From assembly GCA_037443945.1 (NCBI GenBank), contig JBBINH010000006.1, forward strand, positions 34,471-98,470: DNA of 64,000 nucleotides, read 5' to 3'. The stretch comes from SSF26 sp037443945. GTDB lineage: Bacteria > Chloroflexota > Anaerolineae > J102. The translations under genes were made by a program, and so were the position numbers. How positions within the stretch are numbered: position 1 is the first letter of the stretch; the number at the start of each line of letters is the position of its first letter. The notes beneath the pieces were generated by a model. The model saw only the letters and a list, made by a program, of their open reading frames with translations. It made no database searches and was not told the origin of the DNA. This document shows, in pieces, positions 31,681 to 39,948 of the stretch.

Positions 31681-33792
31681 ATGCTATCCACACCCGAGCT
31701 GATCGCTTTTCTTCTGCTGCTGGTTGCCAGCACGGCGATCACCGCCGGCGGCTTCTTCAACATCTACCGGATTATCCGCCGCGGACGGCCGGCTCCGCCG
31801 CGCCGGAACCTGCTCCGCCGCGTTGTGATGACCTTGATTCGCGTCGGCTTGCAGCAGACCATCTTCCGGGCCCGACCGTGGCTCAGCCTTTTCCATGCCT
31901 TTATCTTCTTCGGGTTCAGTTACTACTTCCTCGTCAACGTCAATGACGTTCTGGAGGGCATCCTGCCGGGATATTCAACCGCCGAGATCGCGACCGGCCC
32001 CCTCGGCCTCCTCAATCTGATCGCCGATGTGCTGAGCGTGCTCACCTTGACGGGCATGGTCGTCTTCCTGGTCAGGCGCTTTATCGCCCGCGATAAACGT
32101 CTGACCTTCAATCCAAACGTGCTTCTTCACCCCCGGGTGGCTGCCGGTGGTATCCAGCTCGATTCGGCCATCGTCGGTGGCTTCATCCTGTTGCACGTCG
32201 GCTCGCGTTTCCTCGGTCAGGCGTTGCGGTTAGCCGAAAGGGACGTGGCTAACCCCATGCAGCCCTTCGCCACCCTGGTGTCGTATGCCTTTGTCGGCCT
32301 ACCCGACGGCGTGCTCACGGGCCTCACCCATGTCGCCTGGTGGCTAGCCGTTGGGCTTATCCTCGTCTTCCTGCCCTACTTCGTCATCAGCAAGCACATC
32401 CACTTGATGATGGCGCCGCTCAATCTGGCGCTGGCCAAGCCGTCCCCGCGCGGGTGCCTGGACCCGGCCGTGCCGCCGAACGCGTCGCCGGAGGTTGCGC
32501 CCGGGGCGGCTCGGCTGGAAGACCTGGCCTGGCCGCGATTGCTGGATGCCTATGCCTGCATCATGTGCAATCGTTGTCAGGATGTTTGTCCGGCGCACAA
32601 CTCGATGCGCCCCCTCAGCCCGGCGGCGTTGGAGATCAACAAGCGTTACTGGCTGAATGCCAACTTCCGCCGTTTCGCCAATGGCGCTTCCTCGCCGCCG
32701 TTGACCGAATTCGCCATCGGCCCCGAAGCGGTGTGGTCGTGTACGACCTGCTTTGCCTGTGTGCGTGTGTGCCCGGTCGGCAACGAACCCATGGCCGATA
32801 TCGTGGATATTCGCCGCCGCCTGATCAACGATGGCGCCGAACTCGATAGCGGCATCCAAGCAACTCTGGAGAAAATCGGCAAAACGGGCAACGCCTTCGG
32901 ACAGCCGGCCCGCACACGGGCCCGGTGGACGCAAACCGGGCTTGACTTCAAGATCAAAGATGCTCGCAAAGAACCGGTGGACTTTTTGTGGTTCGTCGGC
33001 GACACCGCCTCCTTCGACGCACGCGTCCAGGAAATCACGCGGACGGTGGCACGCGTGTTGCATCATGCCGGCGTGGATTTCGGAATCCTATACGAAGCCG
33101 AACGCAACTCCGGCAACGACGTGCGTCGTGTCGGCGAAGAGGGCTTGTTCGAGCAACTGGTCGAGCAAAACATGACGGCTCTCAACAAAGCGCAATTCCG
33201 CTCTATCCTGACCACCGATCCGCACTCGTTGAACACGCTGCGCAACGAATACCCCCAATTCGGCGGCCATTTTGACGTAAGACACTACACGGCCGTTCTC
33301 CTTGAGCTGTTTACCGAAGGGAAATTAACCGTCCGGCGCCAACTCTCCCATTACAAAGTCACCTACCACGACCCGTGCTATCTCGGCCGCTACAACGGCG
33401 GCTATGCTCCGCCACGCCAACTGCTCGCTTTGCTCGGCGTCGAATTTTACGAGATGCCGCGCAACTGCGAAAATTCCTACTGCTGCGGCGCCGGCGGCGG
33501 CCAGATCTGGATGAGCACGACACCACCCGGCGAACGCCCTGCCGAGAACCGCATCAAAGAGGCATTGTCCGTGCTGGCGCAATCACCCAACGACAAAAAG
33601 GCGTTGTTTATTGTCGCCTGCCCGAAGGATATGATTATGTACTCCGACGCCGTGAAGACGACGGGCAGTGACGGCCAGATCGAAGTCCGGGACCTCATCC
33701 AACTGGTGGCCGAAGCCGTGGGTGTGATCAAGGAGCCGATCCCACAGGCCGTCTCGCCATCCCTCGACGAACCGAGAAATCGTCGCGTATAA
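31681..33792 (+). CDS. Membrane Fe-S oxidoreductase, HdrDE/EtfAB:quinone oxidoreductase (EMO)-like
   Basis: A 703-residue fusion. The first 250 residues have about six transmembrane helices resembling a NarI/HdrE b-type cytochrome, with membrane-associated histidines at 72, 172, 217, 239 and 241 as possible heme ligands. Two 4Fe-4S motifs follow: CIMCNRCQDVCP (Cys293, 296, 299, 303) and CTTCFACVRVCP (Cys354, 357, 360, 364). A CCG domain with HDPCYLGRYNGGYAPP and YCCGAGGGQIW closes the protein. This architecture is known for Etf-linked menaquinone oxidoreductases. Directly after etfBA, it most likely moves electrons between reduced Etf and the quinone pool; direction and heme content are inferred. 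Its stop overlaps the next start by one base. Confidence 0.85.
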   Translation: MLSTPELIAFLLLLVASTAITAGGFFNIYRIIRRGRPAPPRRNLLRRVVMTLIRVGLQQTIFRARPWLSLFHAFIFFGFSYYFLVNVNDVLEGILPGYSTAEIATGPLGLLNLIADVLSVLTLTGMVVFLVRRFIARDKRLTFNPNVLLHPRVAAGGIQLDSAIVGGFILLHVGSRFLGQALRLAERDVANPMQPFATLVSYAFVGLPDGVLTGLTHVAWWLAVGLILVFLPYFVISKHIHLMMAPLNLALAKPSPRGCLDPAVPPNASPEVAPGAARLEDLAWPRLLDAYACIMCNRCQDVCPAHNSMRPLSPAALEINKRYWLNANFRRFANGASSPPLTEFAIGPEAVWSCTTCFACVRVCPVGNEPMADIVDIRRRLINDGAELDSGIQATLEKIGKTGNAFGQPARTRARWTQTGLDFKIKDARKEPVDFLWFVGDTASFDARVQEITRTVARVLHHAGVDFGILYEAERNSGNDVRRVGEEGLFEQLVEQNMTALNKAQFRSILTTDPHSLNTLRNEYPQFGGHFDVRHYTAVLLELFTEGKLTVRRQLSHYKVTYHDPCYLGRYNGGYAPPRQLLALLGVEFYEMPRNCENSYCCGAGGGQIWMSTTPPGERPAENRIKEALSVLAQSPNDKKALFIVACPKDMIMYSDAVKTTGSDGQIEVRDLIQLVAEAVGVIKEPIPQAVSPSLDEPRNRRV

Positions 33793-34121
33793 TGGATCTC
33801 GTGTTCTTATGTCCCTATTGTCGCTTCAGCGGTAAACGCGCCGAAGTCCACCATCACCTGGCCGAGCAGCACGGTGATGCGTTACAGACACGGATTGACG
33901 CGATCACAGGACACACGTTTTATATCGTTACCTGTCCCCTTTGTGGGGCAAGTCATGAGCAGATCATGCGCAAAGCCCGTTATGATCCCCGGTTTGTCGC
34001 GGAATACGGGCGGGAAATTCGCCTGGTCGCTTTCGATCTTCTTCTGTATCACCTCCAAGGTGAACACGGTTTGCCCTCACCTTCCACTCCTCTTTCTGAG
34101 GGTGAGGACGGTAACGGCTAA
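33792..34121 (+). CDS. Small uncharacterised protein with two C2H2-like zinc motifs
   Basis: A 109-residue protein overlapping the preceding stop by one base (TAATG), so it should be translated from the same mRNA. The first half has CPYC (Cys7, Cys10) followed by a cluster HHHLAEQH ending at about His27. The second half has CPLC (Cys48, Cys51) followed by YHLQGEH (His87, His92). These two Cys-X2-Cys/His-X4-His sets look like zinc-finger or zinc-ribbon folds. The C-terminal tail (SPSTPLSEGEDGNG) is flexible. I do not recognise the family. Its location between the membrane oxidoreductase and lbpA2 suggests an accessory role in assembling or regulating the system. Confidence 0.7.
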   Translation: MDLVFLCPYCRFSGKRAEVHHHLAEQHGDALQTRIDAITGHTFYIVTCPLCGASHEQIMRKARYDPRFVAEYGREIRLVAFDLLLYHLQGEHGLPSPSTPLSEGEDGNG

Positions 34122-34132
34122 GGAGCATCACC

Positions 34133-34570
34133 ATGGCCATTGTGCGCGGGTGTATCATCCCTGAAGACCGCTATTACTGGGTCGAGAAACATGTTTGGGC
34201 CATGCCCGAACCGGACGGCACGGTCAAAATCGGTATTACCGATGTCGCCCAGAAACTGGCCAGAGGCATTGTCAACGTCACGCCGAGGGACGTGGGGCGC
34301 TCTATCCAAAAAGGCAAAAGTGCCGGCACCCTCGAAAGCGGCAAATGGGTAGGGCCTGTCACCTCGCCGATCACAGGCACGATTGTGGAAGTCAATGAAG
34401 CGGCCAAAGCGAAACCATCGCTTATCAACGAGGATCCCTACGACGCCGGTTGGTTTGTCAAAATCAAGCCCGCCGATTGGGCCGGCGAAAGCGCCTCGTT
34501 GCTGACGGGCGAAGCGGCGGTAGCAGCGTACCAGAAGCTCATGGAAGCGCAGAATCTCCATTTCGACTGA
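34133..34570 (+). CDS. lbpA2: Lipoate-binding protein LbpA, copy 2
   Basis: A 145-residue GcvH-like protein with the LbpA-typical start IVRGCIIPEDRYYWVEKHVW and the lipoyl lysine Lys71 in TLESGKWVGPVTSPITGT. It keeps VKIGITDVAQKLARGIVNV before, and LINEDPYDAGWFVKI after, the lipoylation site. In contrast to copies 1 and 3 it lacks a C-terminal CX2C. The Gly before the lysine (ESGKW) differs from ESAKW in the other copies. It lies 20 bases upstream of lbpA3 and near the dedicated lipoate ligase, its probable modifying enzyme. Confidence 0.88.
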   Translation: MAIVRGCIIPEDRYYWVEKHVWAMPEPDGTVKIGITDVAQKLARGIVNVTPRDVGRSIQKGKSAGTLESGKWVGPVTSPITGTIVEVNEAAKAKPSLINEDPYDAGWFVKIKPADWAGESASLLTGEAAVAAYQKLMEAQNLHFD

Positions 34571-34589
34571 CCTTCACCCGGAAGAAGCC

Positions 34590-35048
34590 ATGATCTTTTA
34601 CGGCTGCGACATCCCCGAAGACTTGCTTTACGATGTCGAACGGGACGTCTGGATCCGTTTTGAGGGTGACATCGCTACGCTTGGCATGACCGATGTCGCG
34701 CAAACGCGCTGCGGCAAAATCGCCGCCATCAGTTTCCGGCCCGTGGGCAAAAGGGTGGCCCAGGGTAAACCGTTGGCCACCATCGAATCGGCCAAGTGGG
34801 TGGGACCGTTCCCCGCGCCGTTTGCCTGCGAGATCGTGGCTACAAACGAAGAAGGCTTCGCGCGCAACCGACTCATGGTCAACACAGAACCGTATACGGT
34901 AGGCTGGCTGGTGAAAGTGCGACCTCTCAATTGGGAAGCCGAACATGGTCACCTGGTCACAGGCGCCGAAGCGGTGGAACGCTACAAAGAGCGTATCAAA
35001 ACGTTGAACGTCAAATGTTTTCGCTGCGTTGATAGCACAAAGGAGTAA
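34590..35048 (+). CDS. lbpA3: Lipoate-binding protein LbpA, copy 3
   Basis: A 152-residue GcvH-like protein with start FYGCDIPEDLLYDVERDVWIRF and lipoyl lysine Lys69 in TIESAKWVGPFPAPFACE. The ending KTLNVKCFRCVDSTKE carries a CX2C (Cys143, Cys146), as in copy 1; additional cysteines sit at 41 and 80. It ends four bases before the start codon of the lipoate ligase gene, whose Shine-Dalgarno overlaps the stop, so the two are almost certainly cotranscribed. The separate cysteine pattern suggests the three carriers are not interchangeable. Confidence 0.88.
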   Translation: MIFYGCDIPEDLLYDVERDVWIRFEGDIATLGMTDVAQTRCGKIAAISFRPVGKRVAQGKPLATIESAKWVGPFPAPFACEIVATNEEGFARNRLMVNTEPYTVGWLVKVRPLNWEAEHGHLVTGAEAVERYKERIKTLNVKCFRCVDSTKE

Positions 35049-35052
35049 AGAC

Positions 35053-36141
35053 ATGGCTCCCCAAATTCGTTTACTATACATGGAAGGCGTGTCCCCGCTG
35101 CGCTCGCAAACCGTCTACCATGCCGTTGGCTACGCGATGCAGCCGGACACGCCGAACACCATCATTCTGGTCTCGCCCAATGCGCCCTATGTGAGCATCG
35201 GCTATCATCAGGATATCCAAAAAGAAGTGGATTTAGACTACTGTGCGCAACACAATCTGCCCGTCTATCGTCGCGAAGTAGGTGGTGGCGCCGTGTATCT
35301 GGACAGCGGTCAGTTGTTCACACAATGGATCTTTCACAAAGAAGATTTGCCCGCTTCGCTCGAAGAGCGCTTCGCCTTTTACATCGACCCAATCGTGCAA
35401 ACCTACCGAGAACTCGGCATTCCCGCCGAGTATCGCCCTATCAATGATATCCACGTCAAGGGCAAGAAAATCGGTGGCACCGGTGCGGCACAGATGGGGA
35501 TGGCCGAGGTCCTGGTCGGCAGCTTGATGTTCACCTTTGATAAGAAAACCATGGCGCAAGTTCTGAAAGTGCCTTCGGAGAAAATGCGGGATAAGGTTTT
35601 TGAATCCCTTGAAGCCTACATGACCACCATGACCGAACAACTCGGCTTTACACCCGACCGCGCCATGGTCAAAGACCTGTACTTGCAAAAGGTTTCCGAA
35701 GCCTTTGGCGGTGCGGAAATCTACGAGGGCGAATGGACACCGGCCGAAGAAGCCATGGCCCAGGAAATCGATGCCCGTTTCACTTCCAATGAGTGGCTGT
35801 ATCAAAAAGGGCGTTTGCAACAGCCCGCTCTCCGAATCCATCAAGATGTGTATCTTGCCGAAGCCGCGTTCAAGGCACGCGGTGGGTTGATTCGGGTTAT
35901 CGCCCGGCTACGCGAAGGACGTATCGATGATGTGGCCATTTCGGGCGATTTCACCCTCCTGCCTGTTTTCGCCCTCGGGGCGCTGGAGCAGTCCTTGCGA
36001 GGCCTTGCCGCAACACCCGAAACGCTCAAAGCCAAGATCGAGGAAGCATACTACCGCCTCCACATCCAATCGCCCGGCGTCACGCCTGCCGATTTTACGA
36101 CGGCTATCATGAACGCGGTCATGTCGCAGCAACCGGCCTAG
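35053..36141 (+). CDS. slplAB: Dedicated lipoate-protein ligase, sLpl type
   Basis: A 362-residue ligase of the LplA superfamily. The N-terminal catalytic domain has the lipoyl/ATP motif VYRREVGGGAVYLDSGQLF (about residues 71-89) and the catalytic lysine in HVKGKKIGGTGAA (Lys139). The C-terminal part (from about residue 245) resembles the accessory LplB-like domain. In sulfur oxidisers such sLpl proteins modify LbpA specifically, separate from general lipoate metabolism. It follows lbpA3 with a strong AAAGGAG signal. No lipS1/lipS2 or lipA gene is nearby, so sulfur insertion into octanoyl-LbpA must rely on enzymes encoded elsewhere, or the cell uses free lipoate. It is the last gene of the cluster. 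Confidence 0.87.
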   Translation: MAPQIRLLYMEGVSPLRSQTVYHAVGYAMQPDTPNTIILVSPNAPYVSIGYHQDIQKEVDLDYCAQHNLPVYRREVGGGAVYLDSGQLFTQWIFHKEDLPASLEERFAFYIDPIVQTYRELGIPAEYRPINDIHVKGKKIGGTGAAQMGMAEVLVGSLMFTFDKKTMAQVLKVPSEKMRDKVFESLEAYMTTMTEQLGFTPDRAMVKDLYLQKVSEAFGGAEIYEGEWTPAEEAMAQEIDARFTSNEWLYQKGRLQQPALRIHQDVYLAEAAFKARGGLIRVIARLREGRIDDVAISGDFTLLPVFALGALEQSLRGLAATPETLKAKIEEAYYRLHIQSPGVTPADFTTAIMNAVMSQQPA

Positions 36142-36554
36142 CCGCCCCATTGCTAACATCGGTTTCGGATCTTTTCGCAAAGAGCCGCGCCCAAAAGTCG
36201 AGACCGGAGTTGCCGGCATGGCAAGAACAGGGTGACCAGAAGCCTCGCCCCGCCGGACGGTTCGCCGCCTGCCGGCGCGGGCAAGGCTTGCGTCGACAGG
36301 TGTGGGATACTCGGCCGAGAAACGCCGGAGAGGCTTTCTTTCAGGCTGTGTTCCGTCGCGCCACGTTTATGGCAGGCGCAACAAAGGCGGTTTGGCCCGC
36401 CACAATACCCCAATCGCTCGGCGGAAGCTTGTCAAGTCGGTCGCAAACGAGTTGACCGAAGACGAATTTTGCAAACGTTAGCGGGTTATAAAGAGAATAA
36501 AGCCTTGCCGTTTGCTCACGACCCCCTTTTCGTCCCCGCGCTCTTTCACCGCTT
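36142..36554. other. 413-base intergenic gap after the sHdr cluster
   Basis: No convincing gene, RNA or repeat is seen. Short open frames here are GC-rich shadows. No classic terminator with a T-run follows the lipoate ligase. TTGACC (36452-36457) and TATAAA (36487-36492) are too far apart to be scored as a promoter. Confidence 0.5.
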
Positions 36555-38342
36555 ATGTCCGACTTTCTCGCCCAACCGACCCCCTGGAGTTTGCACGATC
36601 TCTTTCCGGCGTTGACCGGCCCTGAGATCGAGAACGCCTTCGCCACCCTGGAAGCCGAGGTGAGCGCTTTCGAGCGCGTGCGCGCTCGGCTCGAACCCGG
36701 TATCGCCGTCGAGACCTTGGCGGCGATTATCCGTCAGTTGGAAGCCATCAACCGTCTGGCCCACCGACTCTATGCCTTTGCCGGCCTCAGCTTCGCCGCC
36801 AACACCCAGGACCAGGCGGCCCAGACCCTGCTTGCCCGGGTCCAGCAGTTCATGGCCCGACTGAGCAATCGTACCCTCTTTTTCACCCTATGGTGGAAAA
36901 GCCTGGACGATGTCGAGGCCAACCGCCTGTTGGCCGGCATCGATGCCCATACCCCGGCGCCTGTCTCCTATTGGCTGGAGGAAATGCGCCATTTCAAACC
37001 GCATACCCTCTCCGAGCCGGAGGAAAAAATCATCAACCTGAAGAACGTTACCGGCGTGGCGGCCCTGCACACCCTCTACGATGCCATCACCAATCGGTAT
37101 GTCTTCAAGATAACCGTAGACGGTGTCGAAAAGGAGCTGACCCGCGGCGAATTGATGACACTGGTGCGCAGTCCCGATCCCGATCTGCGGGCGCGCGCCT
37201 ACGAGGAACAGCTGCGGGTCTACGGCCAGGATGGCCCCATCCTGGGTCAGATGTATCAGACCCTGGTGCGGGATTGGTACAACGAACAGGTCGAGCTACG
37301 CTATTTCGCCAGCCCCATCGCCGCCCGCAACCTGCAGAACGACATCCCCGACGAGGTGGTCGATACCCTGCTGGCCGTGGCCGAAGCCAATGCCCCCGTG
37401 TTCCAACGCTTCTTTCGTCTGAAGGCGCGGCTGCTGGGGATGGATCGGTTGCGCCGCTACGACATCTACGCCCCTGTAACGGCCACAGCCGAAAAATCCT
37501 ACCGTTTTGCCGAGGCGACCGGTATGGTGCTGGAGGCTTTTGCCGACTTTGACCCGCAGATGGCCGAGCTGGCACGCCGGGTCTTTGTCGAACAACGGGT
37601 CGATGCCGAGGTGCGCAAGGGCAAGCGCAGCGGCGCCTTTTGCTGGCCGGTAACCCCCGAGCTGACGCCATGGGTCCTGCTCAACTATCAGGGCAAGGCC
37701 AGCGACGTGGCCACCATGGCCCATGAGCTGGGCCACGCCATTCACAGCCTGATGGCCTCCCACCATAGCCTCTTTACCTTCCATGCCTCCCTACCCCTGG
37801 CGGAGACGGCCTCGACCTTTGGCGAAATGCTCCTCATCGATCGCTTGCTGGCCGAGGAGCCAGACCCGGCCGTGCGACGGGATATCCTTTTCCGTCAGGT
37901 GGACGATGCCTACGCCACCATCATGCGCCAGGCCTTTTTCGCCCTGTTCGAGCGTCAGGCCCATGCCATGGTCCAGGCCAATGCCTCGGTGGACGACTTG
38001 GCCGCAGCCTATCTGGACAACCTGCGCACCCAGTTCGGCGACAGCGTCAGTCTATCCGACTCGTTCCGTTGGGAGTGGGTGTCCATCCCTCACATTTACC
38101 ACACGCCCTTTTATGTCTATGCCTATGCCTTTGGGCAGATGCTCGTCCTGGCCCTATACCGCCGCTACAAAGAGGAGGGGGATAGCTTCAAGCCCCGCTA
38201 TCTCGGCATCCTGGCAGCGGGAGGGTCGGATGCACCGCTGCGCATCCTCGATGCGGCCGGCATCGACATTCGTCGTCGGGAATTCTGGCAGGGTGGCTTT
38301 GACATCATCGCCGCCATGATCGACCAACTCGAAGCGCTTTGA
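36555..38342 (+). CDS. pepF: M3-family oligoendopeptidase F
   Basis: A 595-residue zinc peptidase that cleaves short peptides in the cytoplasm. The zinc motif is HEXXH in TMAHELGHAIHSLMASHHS (about residues 392-410), and the third ligand lies in PLAETASTFGEML, which contains the family-typical ETASTFxE. The C-terminal WEWVSIPHIYHTPFYVYAYAFGQML is also characteristic. Length matches PepF (about 600). It appears to be a stand-alone gene with 200 bases to ribA. No signal peptide. Confidence 0.93.
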   Translation: MSDFLAQPTPWSLHDLFPALTGPEIENAFATLEAEVSAFERVRARLEPGIAVETLAAIIRQLEAINRLAHRLYAFAGLSFAANTQDQAAQTLLARVQQFMARLSNRTLFFTLWWKSLDDVEANRLLAGIDAHTPAPVSYWLEEMRHFKPHTLSEPEEKIINLKNVTGVAALHTLYDAITNRYVFKITVDGVEKELTRGELMTLVRSPDPDLRARAYEEQLRVYGQDGPILGQMYQTLVRDWYNEQVELRYFASPIAARNLQNDIPDEVVDTLLAVAEANAPVFQRFFRLKARLLGMDRLRRYDIYAPVTATAEKSYRFAEATGMVLEAFADFDPQMAELARRVFVEQRVDAEVRKGKRSGAFCWPVTPELTPWVLLNYQGKASDVATMAHELGHAIHSLMASHHSLFTFHASLPLAETASTFGEMLLIDRLLAEEPDPAVRRDILFRQVDDAYATIMRQAFFALFERQAHAMVQANASVDDLAAAYLDNLRTQFGDSVSLSDSFRWEWVSIPHIYHTPFYVYAYAFGQMLVLALYRRYKEEGDSFKPRYLGILAAGGSDAPLRILDAAGIDIRRREFWQGGFDIIAAMIDQLEAL

Positions 38343-38541
38343 ACGACCGGGAACGACACAGACAAACCCCCTTTGCTCTACCGGCAGAGCCGTGCTACAC
38401 TTTGACCTGCCTGTGGGAGAGACAACCTCCTTACACAACGTCTGCACATGAGCCGTGCCGAGAAAATGGGGTCTGGCTAATAGAAACGCGTCAAAACTCT
38501 GTTTATGATGATAGGTATCCTGTCGCCCATGGTGATCGCTT

Positions 38542-39219
38542 GTGACAACGCACGCCCTGCAACGACGCATCTGTGCCCGTCTTCCCACACGCGCCGGTCT
38601 CTTCCACATCTATCTCTACACCGGGGGAGATGACGGGAAGGAACATCTGGCCCTGGTCCATGGTCAGGTTGCCGATGCCGAGGATGTCTTGGTGCGTGTC
38701 CATTCCGAATGTTGTACGGGCGATGTCTTCGGCTCGCTTCGTTGTGATTGCGGTGAACAGTTGCACCAGGCCTTGCATCGCCTTGCCGCCGCCGAATGTG
38801 GGGTTCTCATCTACCTGCGCCAGGAAGGTCGCGGGATCGGCCTTTTGGACAAGTTGCGCGCCTACAACCTCCAGGACGCAGGGTACGACACGGTGGATGC
38901 CAATCTCCTGCTGGGTCATCAGGTCGATGAACGCGATTATCACGTGGCCGCCCTCATCCTTCAGGACTTGGGCGTCCGCTCGATTCGGCTGTTGACCAAC
39001 AACCCCCACAAAATCCGGCGCTTACAGGAATTGGGCATCATCGTCAGCGCCCGTGTCCCCATGAACGTAGCGGTCACGACCGAAAACGCCCGCTATTTGC
39101 AGACCAAAGCCCTGCGCATGAACCACCTTTTGTCCTTGCCCGATTTGAGCGAAGCGAGTCGCCCTCGGGATGGAATCCCCAAGCGCCGTTCTGCCCGCCC
39201 ACAACCACCCGGCGTCTGA
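38542..39219 (+). CDS. ribA: GTP cyclohydrolase II
   Basis: A 225-residue RibA, the first committed enzyme of riboflavin synthesis. The zinc site is HSECCTGDVFGSLRCDCGEQL (about residues 54-74), and YLRQEGRGIGLLDKLRAYNLQD with DANLLLGHQVDERDY and RLLTNNPHKIRRLQELGI confirm the family. It lacks the N-terminal RibB (DHBP synthase) domain found in many bacterial fusions. A GTG at 38542 starts the reading frame at the expected position. Its end overlaps the ribD-type reductase gene by 50 bases. I looked for an FMN riboswitch in 38343-38541 and saw none. Confidence 0.93.
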   Translation: MTTHALQRRICARLPTRAGLFHIYLYTGGDDGKEHLALVHGQVADAEDVLVRVHSECCTGDVFGSLRCDCGEQLHQALHRLAAAECGVLIYLRQEGRGIGLLDKLRAYNLQDAGYDTVDANLLLGHQVDERDYHVAALILQDLGVRSIRLLTNNPHKIRRLQELGIIVSARVPMNVAVTTENARYLQTKALRMNHLLSLPDLSEASRPRDGIPKRRSARPQPPGV

Positions 39220-39940
39220 CGAGGCTTTGACGGAGCTTTTCGCCCGGCTGCATAGCGCCCAGCCCACCTGGCGGCCGTTTGTCACCCTCAGCTACGCCCA
39301 GAGTCTGGACGGCAGCATCGCCCTGACCGCGGACACCCGTCTCGACCTGAGCAGTCCTCCGGCCCTGGTCTTTACCCATCGCCTGCGCAGCGCCCACGAT
39401 GCCATTCTGGTGGGCATCGGCACCGTCTTGGCCGATAACCCTCGCCTGACCGTGCGCCTCTGGGAAGGGCCACAACCGCAACCGGTGGTCCTGGATAGCC
39501 GCTTGCGCCTGCCCGTCACGGCGGCCCTGTGGCAACACCCGCGGCCGCCTTGGTTGGCCGCGGCCGTCGATGCCGATCCGGCCCGCTGCGAAGCCTTGAT
39601 CGCCCGGGGCGCGCGCGTGTTGCGATTGCCTCGGGCCTCTGACGGCAGACTCGATCTGACCGCCTTGCTGACGCACCTGGCCGCGTTGGGCATCCGCCGC
39701 CTGATGGTCGAGGGCGGTAGCTGCGTCATCACCGCCTTTCTGGCCGCGCGCCTGGTCGACCTGGTGGCCATAACGGTGGCACCCTACCTGATCGGCGGTC
39801 TGCGCGGGGTCCAGTTCCTCGGTCAAAACCCCCAGGCGCCGTTGCTCGCCCTGACGCAACCCCGCTGGGCGCAGCTCGGCCCCGACCTGGTGGTGTGGGG
39901 CATGCTTCCGACGAACGGCGCTCCCTCGCCCTCACCGTGA
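39170..39940 (+). CDS. RibD C-terminal-type riboflavin reductase domain protein
   Basis: A 256-residue protein with FVTLSYAQSLDGSIAL near residue 37, SAHDAILVGIGTVLADNPRLTVR, and LMVEGGSCVITAFLAARLVD, the standard features of the reductase half of RibD (pyrimidine reductase using NADPH). The N-terminal deaminase domain is absent, so the deamination step needs a separate gene, not visible here. It overlaps ribA by 50 bases in a different frame and could be translationally coupled. Alternatively, it could be a related dihydrofolate-reductase-like protein, but riboflavin context favours RibD. Confidence 0.85.
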   Translation: MESPSAVLPAHNHPASDEALTELFARLHSAQPTWRPFVTLSYAQSLDGSIALTADTRLDLSSPPALVFTHRLRSAHDAILVGIGTVLADNPRLTVRLWEGPQPQPVVLDSRLRLPVTAALWQHPRPPWLAAAVDADPARCEALIARGARVLRLPRASDGRLDLTALLTHLAALGIRRLMVEGGSCVITAFLAARLVDLVAITVAPYLIGGLRGVQFLGQNPQAPLLALTQPRWAQLGPDLVVWGMLPTNGAPSPSP

Positions 39941-39948
39941 TCAGCGTG

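Noticed and set aside
36232..36615. 127-codon open frame in the gap before pepF
   Set aside because: Overlaps the pepF start in another frame, is Cys/Arg/Pro-rich without family features, and has no ribosome binding site.
38343..38541. FMN riboswitch before ribA
   Set aside because: None of the conserved RFN blocks was found in this stretch.
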